Notes: a model not told the origin generated them from the sequence alone. Shown: positions 24,765 to 34,545, numbered from the stretch's first letter. The stretch: DNA of 64,000 bases from Flagellimonas hymeniacidonis (GCF_008040165.1 NZ_VRUR01000002.1:1426001-1490000); one strand, 5' to 3'. Translations and numbers: made by a program.

Positions 24765-27149
24765 CTAGGAAAAACTCCACCACTTCTTAACGGTTTTTCC
24801 ATAACCGTAACCATATTTCCCGCCGTACCCCAGATTAGATTGTTTCACATTGTTAACAACAAAGGTCAGACTCTTAAGTTTCCCTTCTTTTTTTAATTTC
24901 AAAGGAAAATCCAACACTTTGGATTCTGTAAACCCAGCGCGAGTTACATACAACACATGATCTGCATATTTGCTAATTAGGAGAGTGTCGGTTACAACCA
25001 TTAAAGGTGCTGTATCGACAATAACATAATCATAGGTCTCAGAAGCTTTTTCAAAAAGTTCCGAAACTCTATCGCTCATTAAAAGTTCAGCGGGATTGGG
25101 GGGTATTTTCCCTGAAACAATAACATCAATTGTGGCCGCACTGGTTTTTAAAGTGCTAACTATATCATTGAACAAAACACGTCCGCTAAATAAAAAATTA
25201 GTCAACCCGTTAGCGGTGGTCATCTGATCCTTATTATTCTCTAGTCCTGGTAAAAATGTGTTTAACTTTGGGTTTCTAATGTCTGCTCCGATTAGCAGGA
25301 CCTTTTTGTTGGTATTCGCAAAAATCATTGCCAAGTTGGAAGCTATAAAAGATTTACCCTCACCAGGGGTGGTAGAAGTAACAAAAATGATATTGTTTTT
25401 TACTCCATTTTTTTTCGGCTTAATAATGTAATCCAAATTGGCTCTAAGAATCCGCATAGACTCTGCAAGTACGGATCTGTCGTCTTTAAGGACGATTTTT
25501 TCCTGTTTCCTTGTTAATCTTGGAATTTCGGCCAATACGGGAACATTTGGAACCAACTTTTCCAAATCCAACTTATTGTGGATTTTATTATCCAACAATT
25601 CATTAGTATATATTATGGAAAAAGGGATTAATAAACCTAAAATAAACCCAGCTAAGTATACAATCTTGCTTTTGGGAGAGACAGGAAAAGGGCTAGTGGC
25701 ATATGCTTGGTCAATAACCTTTGATTTTGGTGCTGCTGATGCAAAAGTAATTTGGGATTCTTCCCTTTTTTGAAGGAGGTATAGATATAAATTCTCTATG
25801 GTGTTCTTTTTTCTTGCTATGTCAGTAAGAACCCTTTGGTTTTTTGGTGATTGATATAGCCTTGATTGCGCTTGGGAGAGTTGTTTACTCAAATTGTTCA
25901 CAGTTAAATCCAAGTTGTTTGTTACATTCCCCAAGCCCGATTGTATTCCTTGTCTTAAGGCATCTAATTGCTCGTTCAGATGTAAAATGGTAGGATGCTT
26001 TTCGCCTGTGTCTTCCAATAGTCGCTTTCGTTGCTGAATTAATTCATTGTATTTCTGAGCGGTATTTGCTATCGTAGGATCGGTCAAGCCAACGTTATAT
26101 GCTATCAAATCGTATCCTTGTTGGTTGTCAACTTCATCCTTCATTGCGGAGGCAATACTTAATTGTACGCTGGCATTTTGGAGTTCTTTTTCACTTGCAG
26201 CACTTACGTTAAGATTTAAATTGGCTTGGGAAGCCACATCTGCAAGACCCCTGTTTGACCTAAATTCCTCTTCTGTCTGATCTGCGGAAGCCAAATTGGA
26301 ATAGATTGCAGTGATTCGATCATCAATGAAGTCAGAGGTTTTATCTGCTATTGCTTTTTTGTCTTCTACGGCATTGTCATTATATTCATCTACCAGTGTG
26401 TTTATGATATCTATGGCCTTTTTTTGAATTGGGTCAACTAGTGAAATATTTAATATGTTAGAAAATTCACCGGCAACTGACACTTTTATTTTAGATTGAT
26501 AAAGTTGTGCGATATCTGAAACAGGGCTGACCTCGACCCTATATTGTTCTTTCGAGTTCCTATTATCAGAATTCCCAGGAATGTTCGGTGTTAATACCAT
26601 ATCTCCTAGGGAGGTGCTAATAATTTTTCCATATTCGAGAGTCCTCATTGGGGCATCTTCGTCCCCTTCCGAATATTTAAAAGTAGTATTATTGGATTGT
26701 TCAACAAAAAAAGTAAGCCTCGAATTATTAATTACAGAATCTGGTTCATAGAAATTGATATTGAAAGGAAAAGGTTTCCCATATATTTCTGAATCCACAA
26801 TTTTTCCCATAGCAAATACTCGGACATTTATGCCCAAATTTTTGACTACTTTTATTAAGTTAGATTTCGAATTTATAATTTCTATCTCATCTTCAACATT
26901 GTTTTTACCTCCAGAAATAAAATCCAAATCCCTAAATACACTAAGTTCTGATGAAGTACTTTTTTCATCAATTATCTGAATTTTTGACTGAGCAGAATAC
27001 TGCGGTATTGAGTACCTAACATGAAGAAATGCCAAGGTCATTATTGAGACAACAGAAAGAGCAAACCACTTCCATTGCTTTATATAAACAATAACAAGCT
27101 CCTTCAAATTTATTGAGTTATTTGAATTTCCAAGTCTAAGTTCTCCCAT
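24765..27149 (-). CDS. wzc: Wzc-type polysaccharide co-polymerase and tyrosine autokinase
   Basis: A 794-residue inner-membrane protein that controls polymer length and export. It has a Wzz-type N-terminus with a membrane helix at about residues 30-48, a long periplasmic coiled-coil region, and a second helix at about 505-525. A BY-kinase domain fills the last 210 residues. The kinase shows Walker A TPGEGKS near 594, the Walker A-prime VLLIGADIRNPKL, Walker B YVIVDTAP near 708, and a C-terminal tyrosine cluster (Y775, Y779, Y781, Y783) for autophosphorylation. It follows the Wza-type gene, and the phosphatase gene ends at its stop. Confidence 0.93.
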   Translation of the reverse strand: MGELRLGNSNNSINLKELVIVYIKQWKWFALSVVSIMTLAFLHVRYSIPQYSAQSKIQIIDEKSTSSELSVFRDLDFISGGKNNVEDEIEIINSKSNLIKVVKNLGINVRVFAMGKIVDSEIYGKPFPFNINFYEPDSVINNSRLTFFVEQSNNTTFKYSEGDEDAPMRTLEYGKIISTSLGDMVLTPNIPGNSDNRNSKEQYRVEVSPVSDIAQLYQSKIKVSVAGEFSNILNISLVDPIQKKAIDIINTLVDEYNDNAVEDKKAIADKTSDFIDDRITAIYSNLASADQTEEEFRSNRGLADVASQANLNLNVSAASEKELQNASVQLSIASAMKDEVDNQQGYDLIAYNVGLTDPTIANTAQKYNELIQQRKRLLEDTGEKHPTILHLNEQLDALRQGIQSGLGNVTNNLDLTVNNLSKQLSQAQSRLYQSPKNQRVLTDIARKKNTIENLYLYLLQKREESQITFASAAPKSKVIDQAYATSPFPVSPKSKIVYLAGFILGLLIPFSIIYTNELLDNKIHNKLDLEKLVPNVPVLAEIPRLTRKQEKIVLKDDRSVLAESMRILRANLDYIIKPKKNGVKNNIIFVTSTTPGEGKSFIASNLAMIFANTNKKVLLIGADIRNPKLNTFLPGLENNKDQMTTANGLTNFLFSGRVLFNDIVSTLKTSAATIDVIVSGKIPPNPAELLMSDRVSELFEKASETYDYVIVDTAPLMVVTDTLLISKYADHVLYVTRAGFTESKVLDFPLKLKKEGKLKSLTFVVNNVKQSNLGYGGKYGYGYGKTVKKWWSFS

Positions 27150-27177
27150 TTAGGTTAAGTTTATTAATGTAGCAATG

Positions 27178-27951
27178 CTAATTTCTTGTCAACAATACAA
27201 CGGTTGATGTAATCAAAACAGAAATTATTGAGACTGCTATGGAAGCCCTATTATCTAAATTTGATGCTGTTACTGCTGATCTGTTTGGTTCAACATAAAC
27301 CACATCATTCTGAGTTAAATAATAAGCGGGGGATTTCATAGCATTTTTAGTTGTCAAATCTATTCTATGGTGAACCTTAGTTCCATCAAAATCGCGTATT
27401 ACCAAAACGTTATCCCTAATCCCTTTTATTGACATGTCACCTGCAAGTCCTAGTGCTTCCAGTACTGTAATCCGCTCTCCATTAACTTGATAGGTCCCAG
27501 GTCTTCTAACCTCTCCTAAAACAGTAATAGTAAAATTCCGCAATCGAATATTGATAATCGGATCCGTTAAATAACCGGCTAGTTTTTCCCTTAATAAAAT
27601 TCGAACTTCTTCTGGAGATAATCCTTCAACTTTGACTTTTCCAATAACCGGAAAATCAATCTCTCCTTCGTTATCAACAATATAATCAACTTGTTCCGGT
27701 CTAACCCCTCCTTCTGCCGAACCTCTATAAAGATTGAAAGGCAGACTTGCCTCTGGATTGAGTGTAGACACATGAATGCTTACAACATCATCGATTTTAA
27801 ATTTTGGTTGAAATGTATTGTTTTCTACAAGTGTTTCAAAGTTTGCTGCATCTTGGAAGTATATTACATCCCCTTTTGAGGCGCAAGAAAAAATGAGCAA
27901 TAACATTGAGGCAACAAGTACACCTTTATAAAGTTTTTTTTGCATGTTCAT
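27178..27951 (-). CDS. wza: Wza-type polysaccharide export lipoprotein
   Basis: A 257-residue outer-membrane export channel component. The N-terminus is a lipoprotein signal ending LLLIFSC (Cys23). The polysaccharide export domain (about 55-130, with DYIVDNEGEIDFPVIGKVKV) is followed by a SLBB domain (VLGEVRRPGTYQVNGERITV). A C-terminal hydrophobic helix (about 237-255) matches the outer-membrane span seen in Bacteroidota Wza proteins. It is shorter than E. coli Wza, which is normal for this phylum. It works with the Wzc protein encoded 28 bases downstream to carry the finished polymer across the envelope. Confidence 0.9.
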   Translation of the reverse strand: MNMQKKLYKGVLVASMLLLIFSCASKGDVIYFQDAANFETLVENNTFQPKFKIDDVVSIHVSTLNPEASLPFNLYRGSAEGGVRPEQVDYIVDNEGEIDFPVIGKVKVEGLSPEEVRILLREKLAGYLTDPIINIRLRNFTITVLGEVRRPGTYQVNGERITVLEALGLAGDMSIKGIRDNVLVIRDFDGTKVHHRIDLTTKNAMKSPAYYLTQNDVVYVEPNRSAVTASNLDNRASIAVSIISVLITSTVVLLTRN

Positions 27952-28000
27952 GGTTCAAAGAGGATTAGATTATGCTTTTAGAAATGTAAAAATAATCAAA

Positions 28001-29944
28001 CTATGATTGTAACAAAGCTTTATCCGAAATTTCATTTTTTACATACTTTTCCTCATTCATTTTGTCCAATTCGCATAACTTTGAATTATTGGAAATATAT
28101 TCTGGCACAATTTCTTTCATTAGCTTTATGGTATCCTTTTTAAAGAAAATATTGGTCACGCATAACTCATTTATTGATGCCCTTACTTTTGCATAATCTA
28201 ATTCCCTAACCTTGCTTATCAATATCTTTTTATGATACGTTGGCAAGGTATTTTCACCGTTCGCCAATAGTTCTTCAAATAGCTTTTCCCCAGGCCTTAA
28301 ACCAGTAATCTTAATATCTATGTCCGTTGGATAGTGTAATCCAGATAATCTGATCATATTTTTTGCCATTTCAAATATCCGAACAGACTCACCCATATCG
28401 AAAATAAAGATTTCCCCACCTTTGCCCATTGCCCCTGCCTCTAGTACAAGCTGTGAAGCTTCCGGAATCGTCATGAAGTATCTGGTAATATCTTTGTGTG
28501 TTACCGTTAATGGACCTCCTTTTTCAATTTGTTTTCGAAATAATGGGATTACAGATCCATTAGACCCAAGGACGTTTCCAAAACGAGTTGTAATAAATTT
28601 GGTTTTTCCATGTTGTTGCATGCAACTAATATACATTTCGGCAATGCGCTTGGTTGCTCCCATCACATTTGTGGGATTGACTGCTTTATCAGTTGAAACA
28701 AAAATAAATTTGTCTGCGCAATTTTGTAATGCTAAATCCGCAATTACCTTAGTTCCAGCAATGTTAATCTTAATTGCCTCGTAAGAATTGTATTCCATTA
28801 GTGGGACATGCTTATATGCAGCAGCATGGAAAACTACGTTTGGTTCATGCTCCTGAAAAATATGATTCATCCTATTCTTATCTCTAATATCTGCAACAAT
28901 AGGTATGAAATTATGATATCCGTTTTGCTTTAATTCCTGTTGCAAATCATAAAGAGGTGACTCTGCTTGGTCTATAACAATAAGTGACTTATACTGATAC
29001 TTACAAATTTGTCTAACCAGCTCACTACCTATGGAACCAGCTCCCCCTGTAACCATGACAGTCTTATCCTTTAGTTCGCTTCCAATTTTAGAACTTTGAA
29101 CATTAATTGGTGCTCTGTCCAAAAGGTCTTCTATCTGTACCTGCTTGATTTGAGAAGCCTTCAGTTCACCATTAATCCAGTCTTCCACAGGAGGTACTAT
29201 TTTTACCTTCACAGGTAATTCAACTACCTCACTGACTATTTTTCTCAAATCATTAGGTGCAATATTTTGAATTGAAAAGATTATTTCAGATACGTTGTGA
29301 TATTTAATAAAATCTTCATTCAGCTTTTTAGAATCGAAGACTTTAATTCCATTAATCTGCTTTCCTATTTTTTGCTGATTATTATCCAAATAACCAGTCA
29401 CCTTTAAACTAATTTTTGAATGATTGATAAGAGTATTGTGGGCAATGATTCCTGATTCACCAGCGCCATAAATTAGAACATTTTTAGTTGGAACTGCGCT
29501 ACTTTTGCTTAGGCTCTCATAACAAACTTTGAATATATACCTAGATATTGTAAGGACTATAAATGTTAGTAAACTATTAATGATTATGATAGACAAAGGA
29601 ATGGTAAACCCCTCAACAACATTTGCGTACTTATTGAACACTATTAACGCTATGATACCAATACTTGCAAGGCATGTGGAATTGAAAATGGCGTAAACAT
29701 CCTTGATCCCAGTATGGCGAACCACTCCTTTATAGCTTCCTGTAACAATAAACGCCAAAAGAAACACCAGAACCACAAGAGGGAGTTGACTCCACAGCAT
29801 ATTCACGTTAAAACTGAAACTGAGATTAAAACGAATAAAATAAGCGAGAATAAAGGAAGTCGCCACAATATTCAAATCAATGAACAAGACAGTCCATTTT
29901 GAGGCATAATGACTTCTTTTATCAAAAAAATACTCTTTTATCAT
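28001..29944 (-). CDS. PglF/WbpM-type membrane nucleotide-sugar 4,6-dehydratase
   Basis: A 647-residue protein with four N-terminal membrane helices (residues 15-130), a first Rossmann domain (VLIYGAGESGIIAHN) and a catalytic SDR domain starting VMVTGGAGSIGSELVRQI near residue 295. The catalytic stretch STDKAVNPTNVMGATKR has Met where ordinary SDR enzymes have the catalytic Tyr. This is the recognised PglF/WbpM variant. It converts UDP-GlcNAc to the 4-keto-6-deoxy sugar, the first step toward bacillosamine, QuiNAc or FucNAc. Its start overlaps the stop of the aminotransferase by four bases, which points to a shared diamino-sugar pathway. Confidence 0.9.
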   Translation of the reverse strand: MIKEYFFDKRSHYASKWTVLFIDLNIVATSFILAYFIRFNLSFSFNVNMLWSQLPLVVLVFLLAFIVTGSYKGVVRHTGIKDVYAIFNSTCLASIGIIALIVFNKYANVVEGFTIPLSIIIINSLLTFIVLTISRYIFKVCYESLSKSSAVPTKNVLIYGAGESGIIAHNTLINHSKISLKVTGYLDNNQQKIGKQINGIKVFDSKKLNEDFIKYHNVSEIIFSIQNIAPNDLRKIVSEVVELPVKVKIVPPVEDWINGELKASQIKQVQIEDLLDRAPINVQSSKIGSELKDKTVMVTGGAGSIGSELVRQICKYQYKSLIVIDQAESPLYDLQQELKQNGYHNFIPIVADIRDKNRMNHIFQEHEPNVVFHAAAYKHVPLMEYNSYEAIKINIAGTKVIADLALQNCADKFIFVSTDKAVNPTNVMGATKRIAEMYISCMQQHGKTKFITTRFGNVLGSNGSVIPLFRKQIEKGGPLTVTHKDITRYFMTIPEASQLVLEAGAMGKGGEIFIFDMGESVRIFEMAKNMIRLSGLHYPTDIDIKITGLRPGEKLFEELLANGENTLPTYHKKILISKVRELDYAKVRASINELCVTNIFFKKDTIKLMKEIVPEYISNNSKLCELDKMNEEKYVKNEISDKALLQS

Positions 29945-31074
29945 CTTAAAACATTCTTGATTATTTCACAAATTCGGTCTAGGTCATTCCTATCTAAATT
30001 TGATCCACTTGGCAAACACAATCCCTTTTCAAACAATTCCTCGCTTACACCATTTTTGTAGGCACTGCAATTTTCAAAAATGGGTTGGGAATGCATAGGT
30101 TTCCATAATGGACGAGATTCTATATTATGATTCTGCAAAGCCAAGCGAATTTCCTCCCTTGTTTCAAAGGATTGGGTTAAAATGCAGGTCAACCACCTAT
30201 TGGAATGGCTCTCATCTAATTCGTTAAGAAAACTAAGTTCATGAAAATCAGAAAGGTGGTGATTGTAATATAGGAAATTTTCACGCCTAGCATTGATTCG
30301 GTCGTTCAAAACCTCCATTTGTCCTCTTCCGATTCCTGCAAGAACATTGCTCATCCTATAGTTATAACCAATTTGGGAATGTTCATAATGTGGAGCACAA
30401 TCGCGGGCTTGCGTGGCTTTAAAAATAGCTTTTTCCTTTATATTTTGATTTTTGGAAAGTAAAGCTCCTCCACCTGAGGTTGTAATAATTTTATTCCCAT
30501 TAAATGACAAAATCCCGATATCCCCAAAGCTTCCACATTGAATACCTTTATAAGAACTTCCCAGAGCTTCAGCACTATCCTCAACTATAGGTATGCCATA
30601 CTTTTTTGATATTGCGCTAACCTCATTTACTTTATAAGGCATTCCATACAAGTGGACAGCAATAATTGCCTTGGGTTTTTTTCCTAATCGCATTCTGTCT
30701 AGAATTGCTTCTTCCAATAGCTCAGGAGAAAGGTTCCAAGTGTCTGCTTCACTATCAATAAAGATTGGATTTGCTCCTAAATAAGTAATTGGATTTGCTG
30801 AAGCAGAAAATGTAAAGCTCTGGCATAGCACCTCATCATTACGTTTCACATCTAATAGTTCCAGAGCTAAATGAATTGCCGCTGTGCCTGAACTAAGGCA
30901 TGCAACATGAATATCTTCTCCAACAAATTCTTCTATTGCTGTCTCAAAATGATTTACGTTAGGGCCAAGTGGAGCAATCCAATTGCTCTTGAAAGCATCA
31001 TTTACATAATTTAATTCTGTCCCCCCCATGTGCGGAGAGGAAAGCCATATTTTATCTGACACTGCGATATCCAA
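29941..31074 (-). CDS. DegT/DnrJ/EryC1-family sugar aminotransferase (PglE-like)
   Basis: A 377-residue PLP enzyme of the sugar aminotransferase family. Its start, IWLSSPHMGGTELNYVNDAF, the LSSGTAAIHLALELL motif, EDSAEALGSSYKG, and the PLP lysine in FNGNKIITTSGGG are all visible. It probably aminates the 4-keto sugar made by the downstream PglF-type dehydratase. It is the first gene of a leftward operon: aminotransferase, dehydratase, wza, wzc. No perfect promoter was found upstream. Confidence 0.88.
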   Translation of the reverse strand: MDIAVSDKIWLSSPHMGGTELNYVNDAFKSNWIAPLGPNVNHFETAIEEFVGEDIHVACLSSGTAAIHLALELLDVKRNDEVLCQSFTFSASANPITYLGANPIFIDSEADTWNLSPELLEEAILDRMRLGKKPKAIIAVHLYGMPYKVNEVSAISKKYGIPIVEDSAEALGSSYKGIQCGSFGDIGILSFNGNKIITTSGGGALLSKNQNIKEKAIFKATQARDCAPHYEHSQIGYNYRMSNVLAGIGRGQMEVLNDRINARRENFLYYNHHLSDFHELSFLNELDESHSNRWLTCILTQSFETREEIRLALQNHNIESRPLWKPMHSQPIFENCSAYKNGVSEELFEKGLCLPSGSNLDRNDLDRICEIIKNVLR

Positions 31075-31620
31075 ATTATTTATTTTTCTTCAAAATAACT
31101 GCAGCAATTTTGATTAATGAAATAATCTTAAGATTAATCGTTCATCTTAAATTATTCTCGGTATAATGACCAAAATATCTACTGTTTAATTGTAGATATA
31201 AATAGAATATTGGTTAGCACTTAGTTTAATCTGGGTTTTTATCCTAAAACTAAATGAGCAAGAAAGATAAATATGGCATTTCTAGGTAATTCTAGTTTTA
31301 AACTTTGCTGAATGCACTAAATTGCTAATATTCTAGATACACCTTTGTATATTCCGCTGCTTTAAAGTGGAAGTAGGTGATACTGGGTTTTGTTTAAAAC
31401 TTATAAAATAAGTAAAGAACGATAAAATTGATATTGTTTACATATTTTGAGAAAATCAGTCTATATGAGACTATATTTATTGGAATCATCCTCAAAAAGG
31501 TATTTTTAATCTAAATTAGTTAACTGCTTATATTAAAAAAGGTAATAAACATTACTATCAATAAACCAAATGATAGAGATGGGAAATAATTAGCATACTT
31601 GAAAAGTCAAGTTATAGAAT
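31075..31620. other. Gene-free spacer upstream of the sugar aminotransferase operon
   Basis: About 545 AT-rich bases without a supported gene on either strand. A 14-base palindrome (TAATCTTAAGATTA) lies at 31123-31136, about 50 bases ahead of the aminotransferase start. It could be an operator for the leftward operon, but that is speculation. Several near matches to TAnnTTTG occur on the leftward strand; none is perfect. Confidence 0.4.
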
Positions 31621-31653
31621 AAAAAAAAACGACCTTAAGGTCGTTTTTTTTTT
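31621..31653. terminator. Bidirectional terminator after pectate-lyase-like gene
   Basis: A perfect palindrome, ACGACC-TTAA-GGTCGT, is flanked by nine A on the left and ten T on the right. It can terminate transcription from either strand and lies about 40 bases past the stop of the leftward lyase gene. Confidence 0.8.
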
Positions 31654-31691
31654 ATTCTTGGAAAATATCCAGATCTTCTTTTTCTAGATTA

Positions 31692-33206
31692 TTATTGGAA
31701 ATCTACACTATTCAAAAATTCCTCAATATTTGTATATCCATCTCCGTCTTCATCTCCATTAGCCGTCTTACTCAAATCTCCATAAGACGAAACCTCCCAG
31801 GCATCAGCTATCCCATCCTCATCAGAATCATAACTGGATGGTCTTGTTTCGGAGGGCATTTCTGTGGGCATTATGCCATATGAGGCCTCTTTCAACACTA
31901 CTTGGTTTGCATCGGTCCGTATTAGATCTATATACTCCTCATCTAAAGAGTCTCTATATATTGAAACACCTCCACTGTTATTAATGTACAAGTGCGCACC
32001 TGTATTTTCAACCACATAATTAAGTGCCTCAGAAGCAGTCATCAATGGAGGTATAGCTCCTTGGATAGGCATTTCTGAGTTTACAAACCATTCGGATTTT
32101 GGTTGGATAGGACTTGATGAAAACTCCTCCCATGCCATAGAAGAGTTCGCTTTATAACCAGATGGCTCTATATTCTCTGATATATGGTTTCCAGAAGTAT
32201 ATATTCTAGGAGACATATTAGAATTTGTCCATGTTTTGTGCAGGGAGCCGCCTGATGTATTAGGACCAGATTGATAATAATTATTAATTTGGTTTAAAGA
32301 GTAATCAAAAGCATCCATTCTAATAGTTCTATGCCTCCAATTGTGATGAACATTATTGATCACATCAAGTTCCACAGCTCCCCCTGCCTTTGGAAAACGC
32401 CATCCCACATTGGCCGTGGCATTTCTTAGGACAGAGACACTGCCATAAGCTGTAGCGGTATTGGAACCAACTATCATAGCAGTCTTACATTCACCAAAAA
32501 GATTATTTTGTAAAGTAATATTTCCATTGGCAGGATTAGCATCTCCACTTACATCCAAGGCTTCATCCTTTGCATAAGAAAACGAACAATGATCCACTAT
32601 TACAGATGAACTTCGCGCTATGGTTAGGCAATCTCCGTTGTCACTCTGATGACCATTCCTAAATTTTAAATATCTAACAATGATGTTTTTTGAACTAGCC
32701 CACCAAATTCTTCCACCAGTGATAGTGATTCCACCTTCGGGCGCGGTTTGACCAGCAATGGTTACATTACCATATTGCTCACCAGTCATAATCACTCTGC
32801 TACTCAAGGAAATTATACCAGAAACGTCAAAAACAATTATTCTAGGACCAGAAGTCAACAAGGCTTCCCTAAAACTGCCCTGGCCACTATCATTTAGATT
32901 GGTAACATGTATTACTTGGCCTCCTCTTCCACCTGTAGTATATGCGCCGGCACCATATGCACTTGGAAATGCTTTCAATTCAGAAGCTTTGTCTTCTGGG
33001 TTAATAATAGGGCCCTCATCCTCTGTACCATCATCAATGGGATTATCATCAGGATTCGCGGAATCTTCTTCCTTAATTTCTTTATCTATACTATCTTGAA
33101 CTGCTTCTGTGAACAAATCACTGTCCTTGGAGCAAGAAACTATACTAAATAAAAGAAGGATATATAAAAAGTGCAATCTAAGGGGGTTAATTGATTTTAA
33201 GCACAT
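31692..33206 (-). CDS. Pectate-lyase-like (PL1-type) surface lipoprotein
   Basis: The 504-residue protein has a lipoprotein signal ending in IVSC (Cys25), an acidic linker, then a right-handed beta-helix domain from about residue 78. That domain opens with AFPSAYGAGAYTTGGRGGQV and NLNDSGQGSFREAL, the usual start of Bacteroidota polysaccharide lyase family 1 proteins. The family VDHCSFSYAKDEALDV segment is present. The expected catalytic RNPR-like motif reads RFPK, so activity is uncertain. The C-terminus has calcium-loop repeats (DSDEDGIADAWE, DEDGDGYTNIEEFL). It faces a UDP-glucuronate 4-epimerase gene, so it may process the locus's own GalA-containing polymer; this is inference. Confidence 0.8.
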   Translation of the reverse strand: MCLKSINPLRLHFLYILLLFSIVSCSKDSDLFTEAVQDSIDKEIKEEDSANPDDNPIDDGTEDEGPIINPEDKASELKAFPSAYGAGAYTTGGRGGQVIHVTNLNDSGQGSFREALLTSGPRIIVFDVSGIISLSSRVIMTGEQYGNVTIAGQTAPEGGITITGGRIWWASSKNIIVRYLKFRNGHQSDNGDCLTIARSSSVIVDHCSFSYAKDEALDVSGDANPANGNITLQNNLFGECKTAMIVGSNTATAYGSVSVLRNATANVGWRFPKAGGAVELDVINNVHHNWRHRTIRMDAFDYSLNQINNYYQSGPNTSGGSLHKTWTNSNMSPRIYTSGNHISENIEPSGYKANSSMAWEEFSSSPIQPKSEWFVNSEMPIQGAIPPLMTASEALNYVVENTGAHLYINNSGGVSIYRDSLDEEYIDLIRTDANQVVLKEASYGIMPTEMPSETRPSSYDSDEDGIADAWEVSSYGDLSKTANGDEDGDGYTNIEEFLNSVDFQ

Positions 33207-33458
33207 AACATAAGATTTTGGAGAATAAAGTTAATTTTCAATTTTCAATTTTCGACCAAAAGTTTGCTTTTTTCGATGAAATGCAATTTTTTGGTTTAAT
33301 CTATTTTTTTTTCACCCACTATCTACGTGACAAACTTCCAATTAGATCGTTGAAAAGTTTTTTTTAACAAAAAAATCGATGAAATACGCTCTATACAAAA
33401 AAAAATCAATTCTTAATTATTACACTTCAAGCCTCATGAATAAAAACTAAAATTCTAG
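33207..33458. other. Divergent spacer between lyase gene and EPS operon
   Basis: This is the main part of a gene-free stretch of about 310 bases. Near the lyase start lies a triplicated ATTTTCA motif (33234-33253). On the leftward strand TAACTTTA, one base off the -7 consensus, lies a short way ahead of the lyase ATG, with TTTTGG about 22 bases further up, so a lyase promoter is possible. The remainder is A/T runs with no visible gene. Confidence 0.4.
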
Positions 33459-33490
33459 TTGGAAATAAACATTTATAAGTGATAGATTTG
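33459..33490 (+). promoter_or_regulatory. Promoter of the long rightward EPS operon
   Basis: TTG at 33459-33461, a 21-base spacer and a perfect TAGATTTG at 33483-33490 fit the Bacteroidota promoter. The leader to the first ATG would be about 25 bases. It is the best promoter match in the EPS region. Confidence 0.7.
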
Positions 33491-33519
33491 CGGAGCATTT
33501 AAACTAAAATTTAGACCTA

Positions 33520-34545
33520 ATGAAAGTTCTTGTAACCGGAGCTGCTGGTTTTATTGGATATCATCTTTCCCAAAACCTCATAAAAAATGGGCATCAAATA
33601 ATTGGCCTGGACAATATCAATGACTATTACGACATCAATCTCAAGTTTGATCGCATTGAGCAACTGGGTATTGACAGAAAAGAAGCATCCATATATGGTT
33701 CTATGGTTCAAAGCGTGACTCATTCAAATTTTAAATTTGTAAAATCTAACTTGGAAGATCGGGGGTTATTACCAAGAATTTTTGAAGCAGAGAAATTTGA
33801 TGTGGTCTGTAATTTAGCGGCCCAAGCTGGTGTGAGATATAGTTTGGAAAATCCAGAAGCCTATATTGACAGCAATATTGTTGGATTTCTAAACGTACTG
33901 GAGTGCTGTCGAAATTACGAAGTCAAACATTTGGTATACGCCAGTAGTTCTAGTGTTTATGGAACCAACAAAGAAATTCCTTTTAGAACAGACCATCGGG
34001 TTGACAATCCCATAAGTTTGTACGCAGCTTCGAAGAAATCCAATGAGTTGATGGCCCACACGTACAGTCATTTATTTGGATTTCCTACCACAGGGTTGCG
34101 ATTTTTTACCGTTTATGGTCCTTGGGGTCGACCAGATATGGCCCTTTTCCTATTCACGGATGCGATAGCCAAAGGCAATCCTATCAAGGTATTCAATAAG
34201 GGTAATATGCAACGTGATTTTACCTATATAGATGATATAGTTGAAGGTGTGGTTAGAATTATTGAAAATCCGGTAAACAGTGTGGATAAATCTAGACCAC
34301 TTTACAAGGTTTACAACATAGGAAATAGCACTTCCGTGAAACTTGATGATTTTATCCAAGCAATTGAACATAACTTAGGCATTAAAGCAGAACGAGTTTT
34401 ACTACCTATGCAACCTGGGGATGTAGAAAGGACTTGGGCTGATGTATCTGATTTAGAACAAGACTATGACTACATTCCAAACACTCCAATTACCGAAGGT
34501 GTAGGCAAATTTGTTAATTGGTATAAGTTACATTATAAACTCTAG
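33520..34545 (+). CDS. UDP-glucuronate 4-epimerase (CapI/LspL-like)
   Basis: A 341-residue extended SDR enzyme. It has the NAD motif TGAAGFIGYHLSQNL, the subfamily signature GLDNINDYYDINLKFDRIEQ, the catalytic SSSSVYG and YAASKKSNE motifs, and TGLRFFTVYGPWGRPDMA. The NDYYD signature and the PWGRPDMA loop distinguish UDP-glucuronate epimerases (GlcA to GalA) from GalE. Its substrate can be made by the UDP-glucose dehydrogenase encoded 5 kb downstream. The product, UDP-GalA, would put galacturonic acid in the polymer, consistent with the pectate-lyase-like neighbour. Confidence 0.88.
   Translation: MKVLVTGAAGFIGYHLSQNLIKNGHQIIGLDNINDYYDINLKFDRIEQLGIDRKEASIYGSMVQSVTHSNFKFVKSNLEDRGLLPRIFEAEKFDVVCNLAAQAGVRYSLENPEAYIDSNIVGFLNVLECCRNYEVKHLVYASSSSVYGTNKEIPFRTDHRVDNPISLYAASKKSNELMAHTYSHLFGFPTTGLRFFTVYGPWGRPDMALFLFTDAIAKGNPIKVFNKGNMQRDFTYIDDIVEGVVRIIENPVNSVDKSRPLYKVYNIGNSTSVKLDDFIQAIEHNLGIKAERVLLPMQPGDVERTWADVSDLEQDYDYIPNTPITEGVGKFVNWYKLHYKL

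Noticed and set aside
33234..33253. Short ATTTTCA direct repeats as a CRISPR or iteron array
   Set aside because: Only about three copies of seven bases, without spacers or associated genes.
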